Under the pieces are notes generated by a model. That model was not told the origin of the DNA. It saw only the letters and a list, made by a program, of their open reading frames with translations, and did no database searches. From assembly GCA_948470905.1 (NCBI GenBank), contig CAOKQK010000003.1:34354-98353 (forward strand): a DNA stretch of 64,000 nt, written 5' to 3'. The stretch comes from an uncultured Lachnospiraceae bacterium (GTDB lineage: Bacteria > Bacillota > Clostridia > Lachnospirales > Lachnospiraceae). This document shows positions 24,933 to 34,888 of this stretch, one piece after another. How positions within the stretch are numbered: the stretch's first letter is position 1; each line of letters opens with the position of its first letter. Made by a program: the position numbers and the translations under genes.

Positions 24933-25707
24933 GGAGCTGGAACTTGCGAAAAAGGCGGCAATAAGTGCCGGAGAATTTCTCAGAAAAAGACAGGCAATCA
25001 AAATAGATTCCCTGGAAGGAAAAGATCTCAAACTATCCTCCGACAGGCTGAGCGAGAAGATCATCATGGACATCCTGGCAGAATCCGGAATCCCGATCCT
25101 CTCCGAAGAATGTGGCTTTCAATGTGAAAGTACAGGACCAGAAAGGGCAGATATAAAAAGAGCGCAGAAGCTCTGCTGGATTATTGACCCCCTGGACGGG
25201 ACTGTCAATTACTTTAAAGGCATGGATGAGCTGGCATGTGTCTCCATTGGGCTGTGGCGGGAGGACAGGCCCGTGCTTGGCGTCGTCTACCGTTTTATGA
25301 CGGAGGAGCTCTACTGCGGCGGAGAGGGCATCGCAGCCTGCATGAACGGTATCCCCATCCGTCCGTCGGATGTCCGCCGGACGAAAGACGCGGTCATGGC
25401 AGCAGGCTTCCCGGTAAAGAGGGCATACGATACGGATAGCCTGTCACAGTTTGTCAGGCAGGTGCAGCATTTTAAGAAGGTCCGCATGCTGGGGGCGGCG
25501 GCAGTCATGAGCACCTTTGTGGCATGTGGGAAAATTGACGCTTACTTTGAGGATGAGATCATGCTCTGGGATGTGGCAGCAGGGACCGCCATCGTAAACG
25601 CCGCAGGAGGGAGCAGTGTATTGGAACTGTTGCAGGATTATAAAGTGATCTGCAAATGCTTTGCCACCAAAGAGCTGATGGAGGACTACTATGCTAAAGG
25701 CTTATGA
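24919..25707 (+). CDS. Inositol monophosphatase-family phosphatase
   Basis: A 262-residue metal-dependent phosphatase. The metal motifs are intact: SEEC for the Glu, WIIDPLDGTVNYF, and WDVAAGTAIVNAAGG. Family members act on inositol phosphates, 3'-phosphoadenosine phosphates or fructose bisphosphate; the setting in a glycan operon suggests a sugar- or polyol-phosphate precursor. The GTG at 24919, nine bases after GGAGG, is taken as start and overlaps the previous gene; an ATG two codons later is possible. Its 3' end overlaps the next gene by 17 bp. Confidence 0.85.
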   Translation: MEMIKELELAKKAAISAGEFLRKRQAIKIDSLEGKDLKLSSDRLSEKIIMDILAESGIPILSEECGFQCESTGPERADIKRAQKLCWIIDPLDGTVNYFKGMDELACVSIGLWREDRPVLGVVYRFMTEELYCGGEGIAACMNGIPIRPSDVRRTKDAVMAAGFPVKRAYDTDSLSQFVRQVQHFKKVRMLGAAAVMSTFVACGKIDAYFEDEIMLWDVAAGTAIVNAAGGSSVLELLQDYKVICKCFATKELMEDYYAKGL

Positions 25708-26665
25708 CTATTCAGAACTGGGACAACAGACTAAGGAAATACAGGATGCGGAACTGTTTCGGAGGGAAAAGGAAGGTGCATTAAAATTTGTGCTGAACCA
25801 TAGCCAACGGTCACAGGGACGTTCCATGAAAAAGAGGGAATGCATTGTCTGTGGATCAACACATACAAGATTCATTTTTTCCAGATGGGATGTTGACTAT
25901 CTGTTCTGTGATGAATGCTGCAGCATATTTGTCCCCATTGATGAGGAAACCATACAGGAGTACCTTGCTATCAAAGAAATGAAGGAGCTTCGCATTTCTG
26001 ATGATTATCAGGAACAGGCAGAGTGCCGCAGGGGACGGATCTGGGATGAATTGGTAATGTGGGCGCAGTTTCGCATTTACCGTTATCTTGGAAAAAACAT
26101 TGATCTTGATGTAATCGATTATGGGAATCGCTATTTGGGCTCTGTTGAAAGATTCCGCAGATCAGGGCTGTGCAGGCATTATGAATTAAGAGATTCCATT
26201 ATGCCTTTGGAGACGGAGAAATTGCCGGCTGCAGATGTCGTTTTGTATATGAATCAGCTGCAGCATGAAGTCAATCCGGTGTCAACCCTTCAGAAACTGA
26301 ATCAGCAGCTCAAAGAAGGCGGGATATTGATCATAAATACCCGTATTGGCAGCGGCTTCGATATTTTGACCCTGAAAGGGAGCATGGACAGCATTTTTCC
26401 ATATGAGCATATAATGCTGCCATCTAAAAAAGGCCTGGAAATGATCCTGGAACAAGCGGGATTTGAACTGTTGGAGATCACGACTCCGGGGACAAGGGAT
26501 ATGGAGGCGGTATTGCGCAATCAGGACAGGATAGAAGAAAGCAACTTTTTCGTGAAATATCTGCTGCGTACAGCGGATAAGGCTATCCTGGCTGATTTTC
26601 AGCAGTTTTTACAGAAAAGCGGGTTAAGCTCTTTTGCACAGGCGGTGGCAAGAGTCAGGAAGTGA
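25691..26665 (+). CDS. SAM-methyltransferase-like protein with N-terminal zinc ribbon
   Basis: A 324-residue protein. Residues about 50-85 hold two cysteine pairs (CIVCGS and CDECCS), a probable zinc ribbon of the kind seen in sugar C-methyltransferases. The following half has the order of a class I methyltransferase: LDVIDYGNRYLGSV in the SAM-loop position, ADVVLYMNQLQHE, LKEGGILIINT and a C-terminal LEMILEQAGFELLEI. The usual glycine-rich loop is degenerate, so activity is uncertain. From about here the base composition becomes more AT-rich. Overlaps the phosphatase gene by 17 bp. Confidence 0.7.
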   Translation: MLKAYDYSELGQQTKEIQDAELFRREKEGALKFVLNHSQRSQGRSMKKRECIVCGSTHTRFIFSRWDVDYLFCDECCSIFVPIDEETIQEYLAIKEMKELRISDDYQEQAECRRGRIWDELVMWAQFRIYRYLGKNIDLDVIDYGNRYLGSVERFRRSGLCRHYELRDSIMPLETEKLPAADVVLYMNQLQHEVNPVSTLQKLNQQLKEGGILIINTRIGSGFDILTLKGSMDSIFPYEHIMLPSKKGLEMILEQAGFELLEITTPGTRDMEAVLRNQDRIEESNFFVKYLLRTADKAILADFQQFLQKSGLSSFAQAVARVRK

Positions 26666-26727
26666 GCCCAAAATGCAGGCTTTCAGGCATCAGCAGATAT
26701 ACATACCGGAATATTCGGGGGGAAAAG

Positions 26728-27741
26728 ATGGAGAAGATAAAGGCAGTGATCATTGGCATGGGAAGGATGGGCAGGACACGGTATGATGCAATGCAGCGTC
26801 ATGGCGGATATGAGGTGGTGGCGCTGTGTGATAAGGAAATATCCAACCTGGACGGATACATGGAGAGGAAGTTCAGTGATTGGAAGGACTGTATTGACAG
26901 CAGTGAGATGGATGCGGTTTTCGTATGCACTTATAATGTTGTGATCCCGGAAATCGTCTGTTATTCGCTTGAAAAAGGCTATGCTGTATTTTCGGAAAAG
27001 CCGCCCGGAAGGAATCTACAGGATACCCTGCGCATGAAAAATGTATATGATGGCCTGGGGGCTCCCGTATTAAAGTATGGTTTCAATCACAGATACCATA
27101 ATTCCGTTATGGAAGCAAAAGCGTTGCTCGACTCCAGGATCTTGGGAGATATTGTCTGTGCAAGAGGGGTGTATGGAAAAGCGGGAAGCCCGGGCTTTGC
27201 CAGGGAATGGAGGAATGACGCTCAGATTTCCGGCGGGGGGATCATGCTCGATCAGGGGATACATATGCTGGACCTTATGTATTATTTCATGGGAGAGTTT
27301 ACAGAGATACAAAGTTCTGTGGACCAGCTGGTATGGAAAGATATGCCCACGGAAGATTCTGCGTTTTCAATCCTGCGCACAGCGGACGGGAAGGTGGCGT
27401 CACTGCACTCCAGCGCGATACAGTGGCGGCATAAATTCAGCCTGGACCTGATCTGCACCAAAGGATTTATCTCTCTGGACGGCCTGCTCACATCTACATG
27501 CAGTTATGGAGAGGAGAAGATCAGCTATTATCGGAAGGATCTGGAGCAGAAGACAGGAGGACTGGGCAGACCCATGGAACATACCATGTGCTTTGACAGC
27601 GACCAGTCGTGGGATTATGAGATAAAGGAGTTTTATGAGGCAGTGGCAGAGGGAGCCCCAATAAGGGAAGGGACAATAAGGGACGCAGTGAATTTGATGA
27701 AAATACTGGAAAGGATATACAAGGGAGAAAAGACATGTTAG
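26728..27741 (+). CDS. Gfo/Idh/MocA-family oxidoreductase
   Basis: A 337-residue NAD(P)-dependent sugar or polyol oxidoreductase: Rossmann loop VIIGMGRMGRTRYDAM, the FSEKPPGRN motif (EKP) at the cofactor, and the ISGGGIMLDQGIHMLDL catalytic region with His. Such enzymes oxidise or reduce UDP-sugars, inositols or sugar acids during glycan precursor synthesis. ATG 26728 is chosen because GGGGGGAAAAG lies directly upstream. The frame's earlier 22 codons belong to the intergenic gap. Overlaps the start of the next gene by 7 bp. Confidence 0.85.
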   Translation: MEKIKAVIIGMGRMGRTRYDAMQRHGGYEVVALCDKEISNLDGYMERKFSDWKDCIDSSEMDAVFVCTYNVVIPEIVCYSLEKGYAVFSEKPPGRNLQDTLRMKNVYDGLGAPVLKYGFNHRYHNSVMEAKALLDSRILGDIVCARGVYGKAGSPGFAREWRNDAQISGGGIMLDQGIHMLDLMYYFMGEFTEIQSSVDQLVWKDMPTEDSAFSILRTADGKVASLHSSAIQWRHKFSLDLICTKGFISLDGLLTSTCSYGEEKISYYRKDLEQKTGGLGRPMEHTMCFDSDQSWDYEIKEFYEAVAEGAPIREGTIRDAVNLMKILERIYKGEKTC

Positions 27742-30700
27742 ATAAGAAAAGGACTGCAATAATCTTTACTGCAAATACGCCCCATCTGGCTCATGCTAAC
27801 CTTATGATTGAATCTTTGCGGGATAAAGACAGGGGAAATTTTCAAGGCGATTTATGGGTGATTTCTACAGGGCTTTCTGAAAGGGCGAAGAATTTTTGTG
27901 ATAGTAATAACATAAAGTTTTTGATCAGTAATCTGGCATCCTTGTACAACAGATGGAATAACTGGGATAAGATTGCGAGAGCGCAGCCGGAGTATGCTGA
28001 GAATAAAAACATGGAAGAAGGCAGACGCTTAAAGACTGCCTTCGAGGCATATAGAAACAAAAGAATGAGTAAGCTGATCATATTGGATTGGATCCGGAAA
28101 TTTGGGGAGAAATATGATTTTATTGCATTAGGGGATAATGACCTGCTGTTTCAAAGGGACATTCATTCACTTTTTGAACAGGAGTTTGAAGCATCCAGGG
28201 ATACGATCCATTATTGTCAGGAAGAATATGATATTTCCGTAGGCTCCTATCTATGGAATAAAGATTTTCATTTTGCAAGGCTTATGGATTCCTCCGAATT
28301 AAGATGGCCTGCGAATGAAATCAATATTGGATTCATTTTGGGAACTCCTCATGCAATGGAAACCCTTTTCCGTGCGGTGGAGAAATCGTTTTTTGACATA
28401 GACATATCGCTGTTTATTGAGTATAGATGGCATGACCAGGATTTGGTAAGGGTTGAACTGGCAAAATCCCCCAGGCTGTTTAAGCGTATGAAAGAGGGGA
28501 CGATTGTACATCTGTGTGCCGGAGGCGACAAGGCGGTTATAGAAAAGGAACCTCATGTTTTTTATTATAAACCTACCGGTGAAAAACCTTATATCATTCA
28601 TTTCGCCGGCGGGCTGTGGAAGCAGTACCCAAGTGTCAGGTCAACATATGAGGTCAACCCGGATGTATATTACTTTACAAAGGAAATTTGCAGCGAATAT
28701 GACGTGGTCAGAAAGGGGAGTATTGTAAATCTCTTTGATGAAACAAGCAGGCAGTATTATACAGAAGATAATAAAGAATCAAAACGAAAGAGCCGTGCTG
28801 AATGGATTGAAAGGTCAGGATCCGGAAGGAATAAGGTCCTGTTTATTGGATGGCTGCGGACAGGAACGCATAAATCAACATTGGAAAATTTACCCGGGGT
28901 GTTCTTCCATGACAAGATCGACCTGGCAGTACTGAATGGAAATGTTGACGGACAAAAATATGATAATCTTATATGTGAAGATTTCCCAAAGATTATCGCC
29001 GAATTATCCAGAACAGTCAAAGACCAATATTTAGTCAGGACATATGGCTTTGAAATTCCCAATATACCAAAGTGGCTATTTGAAGATACTGTCTGTTCTG
29101 CCATGTCTGAGTATAAATGTTCCAGGAAGGCGGCTCTGGCATTGGCTAATATTTGTTATATGTATTTTTCAGAGGCTCTTTCGTTTTATAACCCACAGAT
29201 TGTATTATTGTGGGGATTCCTCAGCCCATGGGGAAAATTGATAGGAAATCTGTGCAAATGGAAGAACATACCGATCGCTTCTCTGGAATGGGGAATTTTG
29301 CCGGGAACGGCAGCGCTCGACGTCTGCGGGCATATGGGCGACAGCTGGGTATCTCAAAAGTCCTCTTTTTTCAACAGCCTTCCTGTTTCGGAGGAGGATA
29401 TTGAAAATGCTGAAAAATACCTTTCCATCGCAGGAAATCCGGAGCTTTCCAGAAATATGTCATGTCCCGTTGATCCAGGCCTTGTTGGGCAGATCAATGA
29501 ACTTAGACGGCAGGGAAAGAAGATTATTTTGTATATGGAAAGCAACAGCGCCCATTCAGGGAACACGTTTTCAGATGAAATCCGGGCAAAATGGCATTCG
29601 CCATTCTTTGTTGATGACGTAGATGCCTATGAATATATAAACAGGCTGTGTGAGGCCCACGAGGATTGGCACATATTGTACAAGCCGCATCCCATTTCCA
29701 TAACCAGAGGGCTAAAGACAGGGATTAATGAAAAAAACACCACTGTCGTATATACAGGCGGAATCAATGAGGTCATAGGATTGGCTGATCTTTCGATTAC
29801 GATCTTGTCACAGAGCGCATATGTATCCTTGATAGAGGGCGTGCCTGTTCTGTTATTGGGGAGGATTCAACTCCATGATTCCGGGGCTGCGTATGTTGTA
29901 CCTTCCCAAAAGGATATAGAGCATGCTGTGATGGAGGGGCTTTTAAAGGGCATAACTGAGGAACAGCGGCAAAGGTTTGTGGAACATGTAGCCCGGGCAC
30001 TGAAATATTATGTATTTAGGGCCGGGAATTTTGCTGTCAGTTGCCGGGACTCATTTTGCCTGATGGATATTGTAAATGGTTTGATAGAGGGGGATTGCCC
30101 GGAGCAATATAAATATGATGTCGCAGAGCTTCATAAATATCGTAAAAAGGCTGTTGATACATCGCTGCCTCTGGTGTCGGTTATCATGCCGGTATATAAT
30201 GCAGCGGAATATCTGGCGGCATGTATAGATTCTATCATTGGACAGGCTTATGACAATTGGGAGCTGTTATGCATCAATAACGGCTCAACGGATGATTCCG
30301 AAAAAATATTACAATATTATGCCCGACGAGATGCCAGGATCACTGTGCATCATCAGGATGAGCCAAATCAGCGCATTGCAAGAAACTGGGGGATTGACAA
30401 TGCAAAAGGGAAGTACTTATATCTGATGGATTCGGATGATTATCTGGATCTAAATGCTTTGGAAACGTTAGTAAAGACAGCGGAGGAAAAGAAATCGGAG
30501 CTGGTTTACTTTTTCTTTAAAGAGGTCAGGACAGATTATAATCCTGTCAGGCCAAGACCGCGTTTTTATAACTTCAGAAAGTTCTTTCCGGACAAAAAAA
30601 TATTTAAGCTGGACGAAGCCTTTTATAAGTTTTTTATTCAGTATCCGTTTCCGTGGGCTAAATTGATGCGTAGGGACTTTGTCCTTGAGAACGGGTTATA

Positions 30701-31352
30701 TTTTGACCTGGAATGCAGTAATTTTGATGATAATCCGCACAATTTAAGGACCCTGCTGAGCGCGAAAAATCCCTATGTAGTAAACGAACAGTTTTATAAT
30801 TTCAGGATACATACAAAGTCCATGACCCAAAGCGTCAATGCCAGAATTATGGGTATGATCGATGCAGTCCGGATCATGAATGAGATATATGAAGAAAAGC
30901 AGGGTTATTTAAAATATCAGGCTTATTACGTCCCTTATAAAGTGCATCTCATCTCCTGGGCATGGAATTTATTGCCGGAAGGATTGAGACCTGATTATTA
31001 TGATCAGGCAAAGCTCTTGTTCCGTGAATCTGACAGGCTGTGGTTTTACAATGATGAAATCTGGTCATTATACGAAATGCCGTCAAGCGAACAGATCAGT
31101 TTTGTTGAAAAAATGTTGGAATCAGCAGATTACGTAGATTTTTGCACGGTCATGGGATTTTATAAAAAGGATGGACAGGAACTGGGAACCCGGTTACAGC
31201 CTGCGGGACAAGCCGAGCCACCGCTTATGGAAAAACCGGAATGGGAAAAAATTTCAAAGCCGCATTTGCTGGCAATTAAGATTTGTGAGAAGCTTCATAT
31301 CATTAAGTTTGCAATTAAGGTAAAACGTCTGTTTGTCCGTAAGCGGGAATGA
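27735..31352 (+). CDS. Giant trimodular glycosyltransferase
   Basis: A 1205-residue protein with three apparent transferase modules. Residues 1-320 are GT-A-like (TAIIFTANTPHLAHANLMIE, FIALGDNDLLF with an acidic metal site). Residues about 355-770 resemble the capsule transferase module of KpsC/KpsS type (WHILYKPHPIS, ILSQSAYVSLIEGVPVLLLG) and match the separate protein at 39777. Residues about 808-1100 are a GT2 domain (SVIMPVYNAAEYL, INNGSTDDSE, YLMDSDDYL). One chain may therefore build most of a repeat unit. ATG 27735 has GGGAG seven bases upstream. Soluble apart from a basic C-terminus. Confidence 0.85.
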   Translation: MLDKKRTAIIFTANTPHLAHANLMIESLRDKDRGNFQGDLWVISTGLSERAKNFCDSNNIKFLISNLASLYNRWNNWDKIARAQPEYAENKNMEEGRRLKTAFEAYRNKRMSKLIILDWIRKFGEKYDFIALGDNDLLFQRDIHSLFEQEFEASRDTIHYCQEEYDISVGSYLWNKDFHFARLMDSSELRWPANEINIGFILGTPHAMETLFRAVEKSFFDIDISLFIEYRWHDQDLVRVELAKSPRLFKRMKEGTIVHLCAGGDKAVIEKEPHVFYYKPTGEKPYIIHFAGGLWKQYPSVRSTYEVNPDVYYFTKEICSEYDVVRKGSIVNLFDETSRQYYTEDNKESKRKSRAEWIERSGSGRNKVLFIGWLRTGTHKSTLENLPGVFFHDKIDLAVLNGNVDGQKYDNLICEDFPKIIAELSRTVKDQYLVRTYGFEIPNIPKWLFEDTVCSAMSEYKCSRKAALALANICYMYFSEALSFYNPQIVLLWGFLSPWGKLIGNLCKWKNIPIASLEWGILPGTAALDVCGHMGDSWVSQKSSFFNSLPVSEEDIENAEKYLSIAGNPELSRNMSCPVDPGLVGQINELRRQGKKIILYMESNSAHSGNTFSDEIRAKWHSPFFVDDVDAYEYINRLCEAHEDWHILYKPHPISITRGLKTGINEKNTTVVYTGGINEVIGLADLSITILSQSAYVSLIEGVPVLLLGRIQLHDSGAAYVVPSQKDIEHAVMEGLLKGITEEQRQRFVEHVARALKYYVFRAGNFAVSCRDSFCLMDIVNGLIEGDCPEQYKYDVAELHKYRKKAVDTSLPLVSVIMPVYNAAEYLAACIDSIIGQAYDNWELLCINNGSTDDSEKILQYYARRDARITVHHQDEPNQRIARNWGIDNAKGKYLYLMDSDDYLDLNALETLVKTAEEKKSELVYFFFKEVRTDYNPVRPRPRFYNFRKFFPDKKIFKLDEAFYKFFIQYPFPWAKLMRRDFVLENGLYFDLECSNFDDNPHNLRTLLSAKNPYVVNEQFYNFRIHTKSMTQSVNARIMGMIDAVRIMNEIYEEKQGYLKYQAYYVPYKVHLISWAWNLLPEGLRPDYYDQAKLLFRESDRLWFYNDEIWSLYEMPSSEQISFVEKMLESADYVDFCTVMGFYKKDGQELGTRLQPAGQAEPPLMEKPEWEKISKPHLLAIKICEKLHIIKFAIKVKRLFVRKRE

Positions 31353-31535
31353 GGTATTTGGTTTCTGCGGGGGTGTTGCTTTGGGTGGTGAAAGTCCTGG
31401 AGAGTGCCATTGGTTTTTCTGCTTGAAAACCCTGGTACTTAACAGCTTCATATTTTGCAGGAAGGGGCTTTTGATAAGATAGGTACAATAACAAAATAGA
31501 TAACAAGGAAGAATCTGGTGAAAAGGAGTTTGATC

Positions 31536-33308
31536 ATGGATTTTGAAGAAGCCTGCAGGAGTGTGATCAATGAATACGGGTTGGTAAGAAACGAGAGAAT
31601 GGCTGTGCTATATACTACAAATATCGGTGATTTTTATTCTCTGTGTTCAACGGTTGAACAAGCGGAGAAACGTATACATAAGGAGGTCATACTTCTATAT
31701 TGTTCTGAAATACACAGGGAAATCCTAAGCTGGTTTGACTATGGCGGCCATTCCATTAAAGGCGCCAGGATAGCGGAAGACGTATACTCTGCAATTAAAT
31801 TTTCAAGCCTGGAATCACAGAAGAAATATGAGGAGTATTTTATATTTTGGCAGTGCGGCAACGAAGAATTCAGGAAGCTTACAAGAAATCCATCGGGTGA
31901 TTTTATAAAAAGCCCTTTAGCGCCTTGTTTCCCTGAAGTGGATATATTGCAAAAGTATAAAGAATATATTTTGCCGGGCAAGACAGTTTTCATTGTGCCG
32001 GAAGCACGTACTGTCCAGCCTTTTCCGTGCTGGTTCTGGAACTTTGCGGCATACTTGTTTGAAACGATGGGATATTCTGTGATTTTTAATGCTCCTCCCA
32101 AATCCTCCGGGCTATATAGAGGGCAGTGCCTGTTGGTGCCTCTCTCGGAAGTTGTGCGGTTTGCGGACGCATGCGGATTTGTTTTTGGCATCCGCACAGG
32201 GTTGTTTGATGTGCTCAGCACCTCTACCGCAAAAATGATAATATATTCCACAAAGTTTTATAAACCATTGAACGATGTTTTTAATATGGATAATTCTGAA
32301 AACAGGATCAGAACTGTATATTATGAAGATAATGATCCCTTTTTTCAAATGACGCCACCTGTAAACTTTGTGCGGAAAGCTTTTGATGAGGAATTTTTTC
32401 CCATTAAGGATCTTTTGGGCAAATTATGTGAGAAGGAAAGCAGGGACTCAGGCCAGGTATATCCGGCACATATACTGAGGTCCTATACCTGCAAGAAGAT
32501 ATTTAACAAATATGCATTATGGGACAGAGGAGCGGATATTAAGCCATTTGCGGAGGTTAAGTACTCTTTTGATATTGTGGGCGGTAAACTGGCTTTTTCA
32601 ATGTCTGCATTGACTGGGGGGGGGTACAGAGTTGATTATGAGGTCTTTTGCAATGATCGCTGCATTGCGCAATTGGCTGACATGCCCGGTGATTGCCTGT
32701 CTTATCCGCTGGAACAGAGCGGGGAATACTTTATTAAGGCGACGGTGACAGATCAGAAAAATTTCAATCAGGAATACTTTGAGACACGCCGCCTGGTATA
32801 TACGGCGCCGATTCCGGAATGCCTGGAAAGGCTTTCCCGGTGCAGGGATATATACAGCTATGTCCTTGCCCTGAATCATTTCAGCAAAGACATTATCATC
32901 TTTATATGTTCCCGGGATTCACATACTTTTTTTAAGAAAAATAAAGATACAGGGGTTTTGCAGAATCTGCGGGTGCTTGGGCTTTCTGCCGATTTAGAAG
33001 GCACTCCAAGGCATAGCTATATTGGCGTTATAGACGGATCAGGTGTGGTGTATGAAATGATTTCGGAAGATAAAGCCCTGCGATATAACTATGAATCTGA
33101 GGGCTGCACTGCAGTGATTGAAAGCTATGGTTATAATGTCACTCATTCACCTGTAGCCTCGGTTAAAATCGAGATCAACGGTGTAAATAAGGCAGTAGAT
33201 GCAAGAGGCCTGAATATTGTTGTATTGGATAAAAAGACCAAAACCATGGTTGACTCTGTGGCATTTGACACATTCGAGAGTAACCGGGCTGTGCGCAGGG
33301 CATTTTAA
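31536..33308 (+). CDS. GT-B-like transferase fused to an ILEI/FAM3-like domain, with internal poly-G tract
   Basis: A 590-residue protein. The first 290 residues look like a heptosyltransferase-type GT-B module (TVFIVPEARTVQPFPCWFW, ADACGFVFGIRTGLFDVLSTS). The middle is beta-rich. The last 150 residues match the ILEI (FAM3-like) carbohydrate-associated domain, ending KIEINGVNKAVDARGLNIVV then VDSVAFDTF. A run of nine G (32616-32624) encodes three glycines near residue 361, between the modules; loss or gain of one G would cut off the ILEI domain. The ATG at 31536 has AAGGAG seven bases upstream. Confidence 0.7.
   Translation: MDFEEACRSVINEYGLVRNERMAVLYTTNIGDFYSLCSTVEQAEKRIHKEVILLYCSEIHREILSWFDYGGHSIKGARIAEDVYSAIKFSSLESQKKYEEYFIFWQCGNEEFRKLTRNPSGDFIKSPLAPCFPEVDILQKYKEYILPGKTVFIVPEARTVQPFPCWFWNFAAYLFETMGYSVIFNAPPKSSGLYRGQCLLVPLSEVVRFADACGFVFGIRTGLFDVLSTSTAKMIIYSTKFYKPLNDVFNMDNSENRIRTVYYEDNDPFFQMTPPVNFVRKAFDEEFFPIKDLLGKLCEKESRDSGQVYPAHILRSYTCKKIFNKYALWDRGADIKPFAEVKYSFDIVGGKLAFSMSALTGGGYRVDYEVFCNDRCIAQLADMPGDCLSYPLEQSGEYFIKATVTDQKNFNQEYFETRRLVYTAPIPECLERLSRCRDIYSYVLALNHFSKDIIIFICSRDSHTFFKKNKDTGVLQNLRVLGLSADLEGTPRHSYIGVIDGSGVVYEMISEDKALRYNYESEGCTAVIESYGYNVTHSPVASVKIEINGVNKAVDARGLNIVVLDKKTKTMVDSVAFDTFESNRAVRRAF
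32616..32624 (+). repeat. Poly-G tract (9 G), in frame
   Basis: Nine consecutive G reading as three Gly codons between T and TAC. Slippage would switch the downstream domain off. Confidence 0.85.
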
Positions 33309-33337
33309 GTGTCAGGCAAAAATTGGGAGGAAAGCAT

Positions 33338-34844
33338 ATGAAGAATGAATTTACTGCATCTGTAGACGAACAGCTTCTTATGGAGGTTCTGACAAAGATC
33401 ATACAGAATTCACAGGGATATATTCGACCGGAAGGCAGCAGGATTGATGAGCTGGAGAAATATTTATTTACCTGGTCCCTTATGTCCGATGAATATTCGT
33501 ATAATTTATATGCAAGGATTTTGTCCAGAATGCTTGCAGTGGAATTCCTTGATGATAACACAGCTGCATCTTTATTTCCCATCTGGAGCGAGGCGTTTGC
33601 AAGAGAATATAATATGAAGAAGCAGACGGTTACTTTGCCGGATTTGAAGCATCCTGATGATATGGGGAGCAAGCTTATTTTTCCTGAAACCTTTTATATG
33701 CCGGCATATAATTATCACAATGAGTGCTGCGTGGAGGAAGGCGATGTTGTCTTTGATGTGGGAGCCTGGATAGGGGACACGGCCTATGTTTTTTCAAAAA
33801 AGGCATGTGGGGGGGGGCGCCGGCAGGATATATGCTTTTGAGCCTATGCCTCAGAATTATGATATGTTGGCTGTGAATGCAGAAAAGATAGCTAATCTGG
33901 AAATTTACAATGTAGGGCTTGGAAAAGAGGAGGGAACCTTAAAATTTACTTTTCCGGAATGGGGCGCGGCTTCGGGATCAAGCAGATATGACGAAAATGG
34001 AGATGTGGAGGTAAATATAGTAACGCTGGATCGTTTTGTAGCGGAAAAAAAGATTGAAAAAGTTGACTTTATAAAGGCGGATATTGAAGGCGCGGAATGT
34101 GATATGCTCCTGGGGGCAGCTGAAACAATCCGGAAATTTCATCCCAAGCTGGCAATATGTATCTATCACAGAGGACAGACGGATCATTATAAAGTACCTG
34201 AAACGATCTTGTCCATAAGGCAGGATTATGAATTTTATTTGGAAGCTTATTTGAATGGCCTGAATGAAACGGTGTTATTTGCCGTTCCCGTAGATTATCA
34301 GCCGGAAAGGCGGCAGCCTTCGCCCAAAACAGTAACGACAGTGAAAGAATTGTATAAAGCTGTCCAGGACAGGCTGCGCACTAACTATCAGACAACATTT
34401 TTTAAGGAGTTCAGCTGCTGGCTGGATCGCTTTCTGAAATGTCATTTTGAGTGGAAAACAATTAATCGTGATAATCGAAGGATGTTTTTAAATAACAGTG
34501 GTGCGGTTCACTATAAATTATTCTTTATGCGTAACGGCGTAGATGTGTTATTGGTTTTTGACAGGTTTGAGACTTATAAGGAAGTACATAAAGTTAAGAT
34601 CAGAGAATTGCTGGACAGGTTTCTTGAAACCCATGTGGATTATACCCTGACCTCCAACCAATATGGAATTTACATATGTAAACATCTTTCTGTACAGTGG
34701 GTAACGCCGGAAAACGCTGCCTGCAATATGGCGGTGCTTATGAAGGAGACCATGGGGCAATTGTGGAAAGCGGGTGTGATAGATCCGGAGTGTATCAAAC
34801 AGGTGTTTAGTGAAGCTGACAGCATTGGCAGAGAATTTTTATGA
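33338..34844 (+). pseudogene. FkbM-family methyltransferase, frameshifted at a poly-G tract (phase OFF)
   Basis: Two overlapping frames make one protein. The first (from ATG 33338, GGAGG seven bases upstream) reaches the SAM-binding VVFDVGAWIGDTAYVFSKKA and then nine G, after which it stops at 33841. The second frame resumes with GRIYAFEPMPQNYDML, VDFIKADIEGAE and the rest of an FkbM methyltransferase, followed by about 190 residues of unknown type. Removing one G (or adding two) restores a roughly 501-residue enzyme. FkbM enzymes O-methylate sugars. The intact remainder argues for reversible phase variation rather than decay; an assembly error in the homopolymer is the alternative. Confidence 0.8.
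33809..33817 (+). repeat. Poly-G tract (9 G), out of frame
   Basis: Nine G between TGT and CGCC in the FkbM gene. Eight G would keep the reading frame through to 34844. Confidence 0.85.
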
Positions 34845-34888
34845 CAAGTCAAAAGAGTGTGATGTACCCGGGGGAAGGGAGGAGCGGA

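Noticed and set aside
22745-25707. Complete Kdo or sialic acid pathway
   Set aside because: A cytidylyltransferase and SIS isomerases are present, but no KdsA/NeuB-type synthase is in the window.
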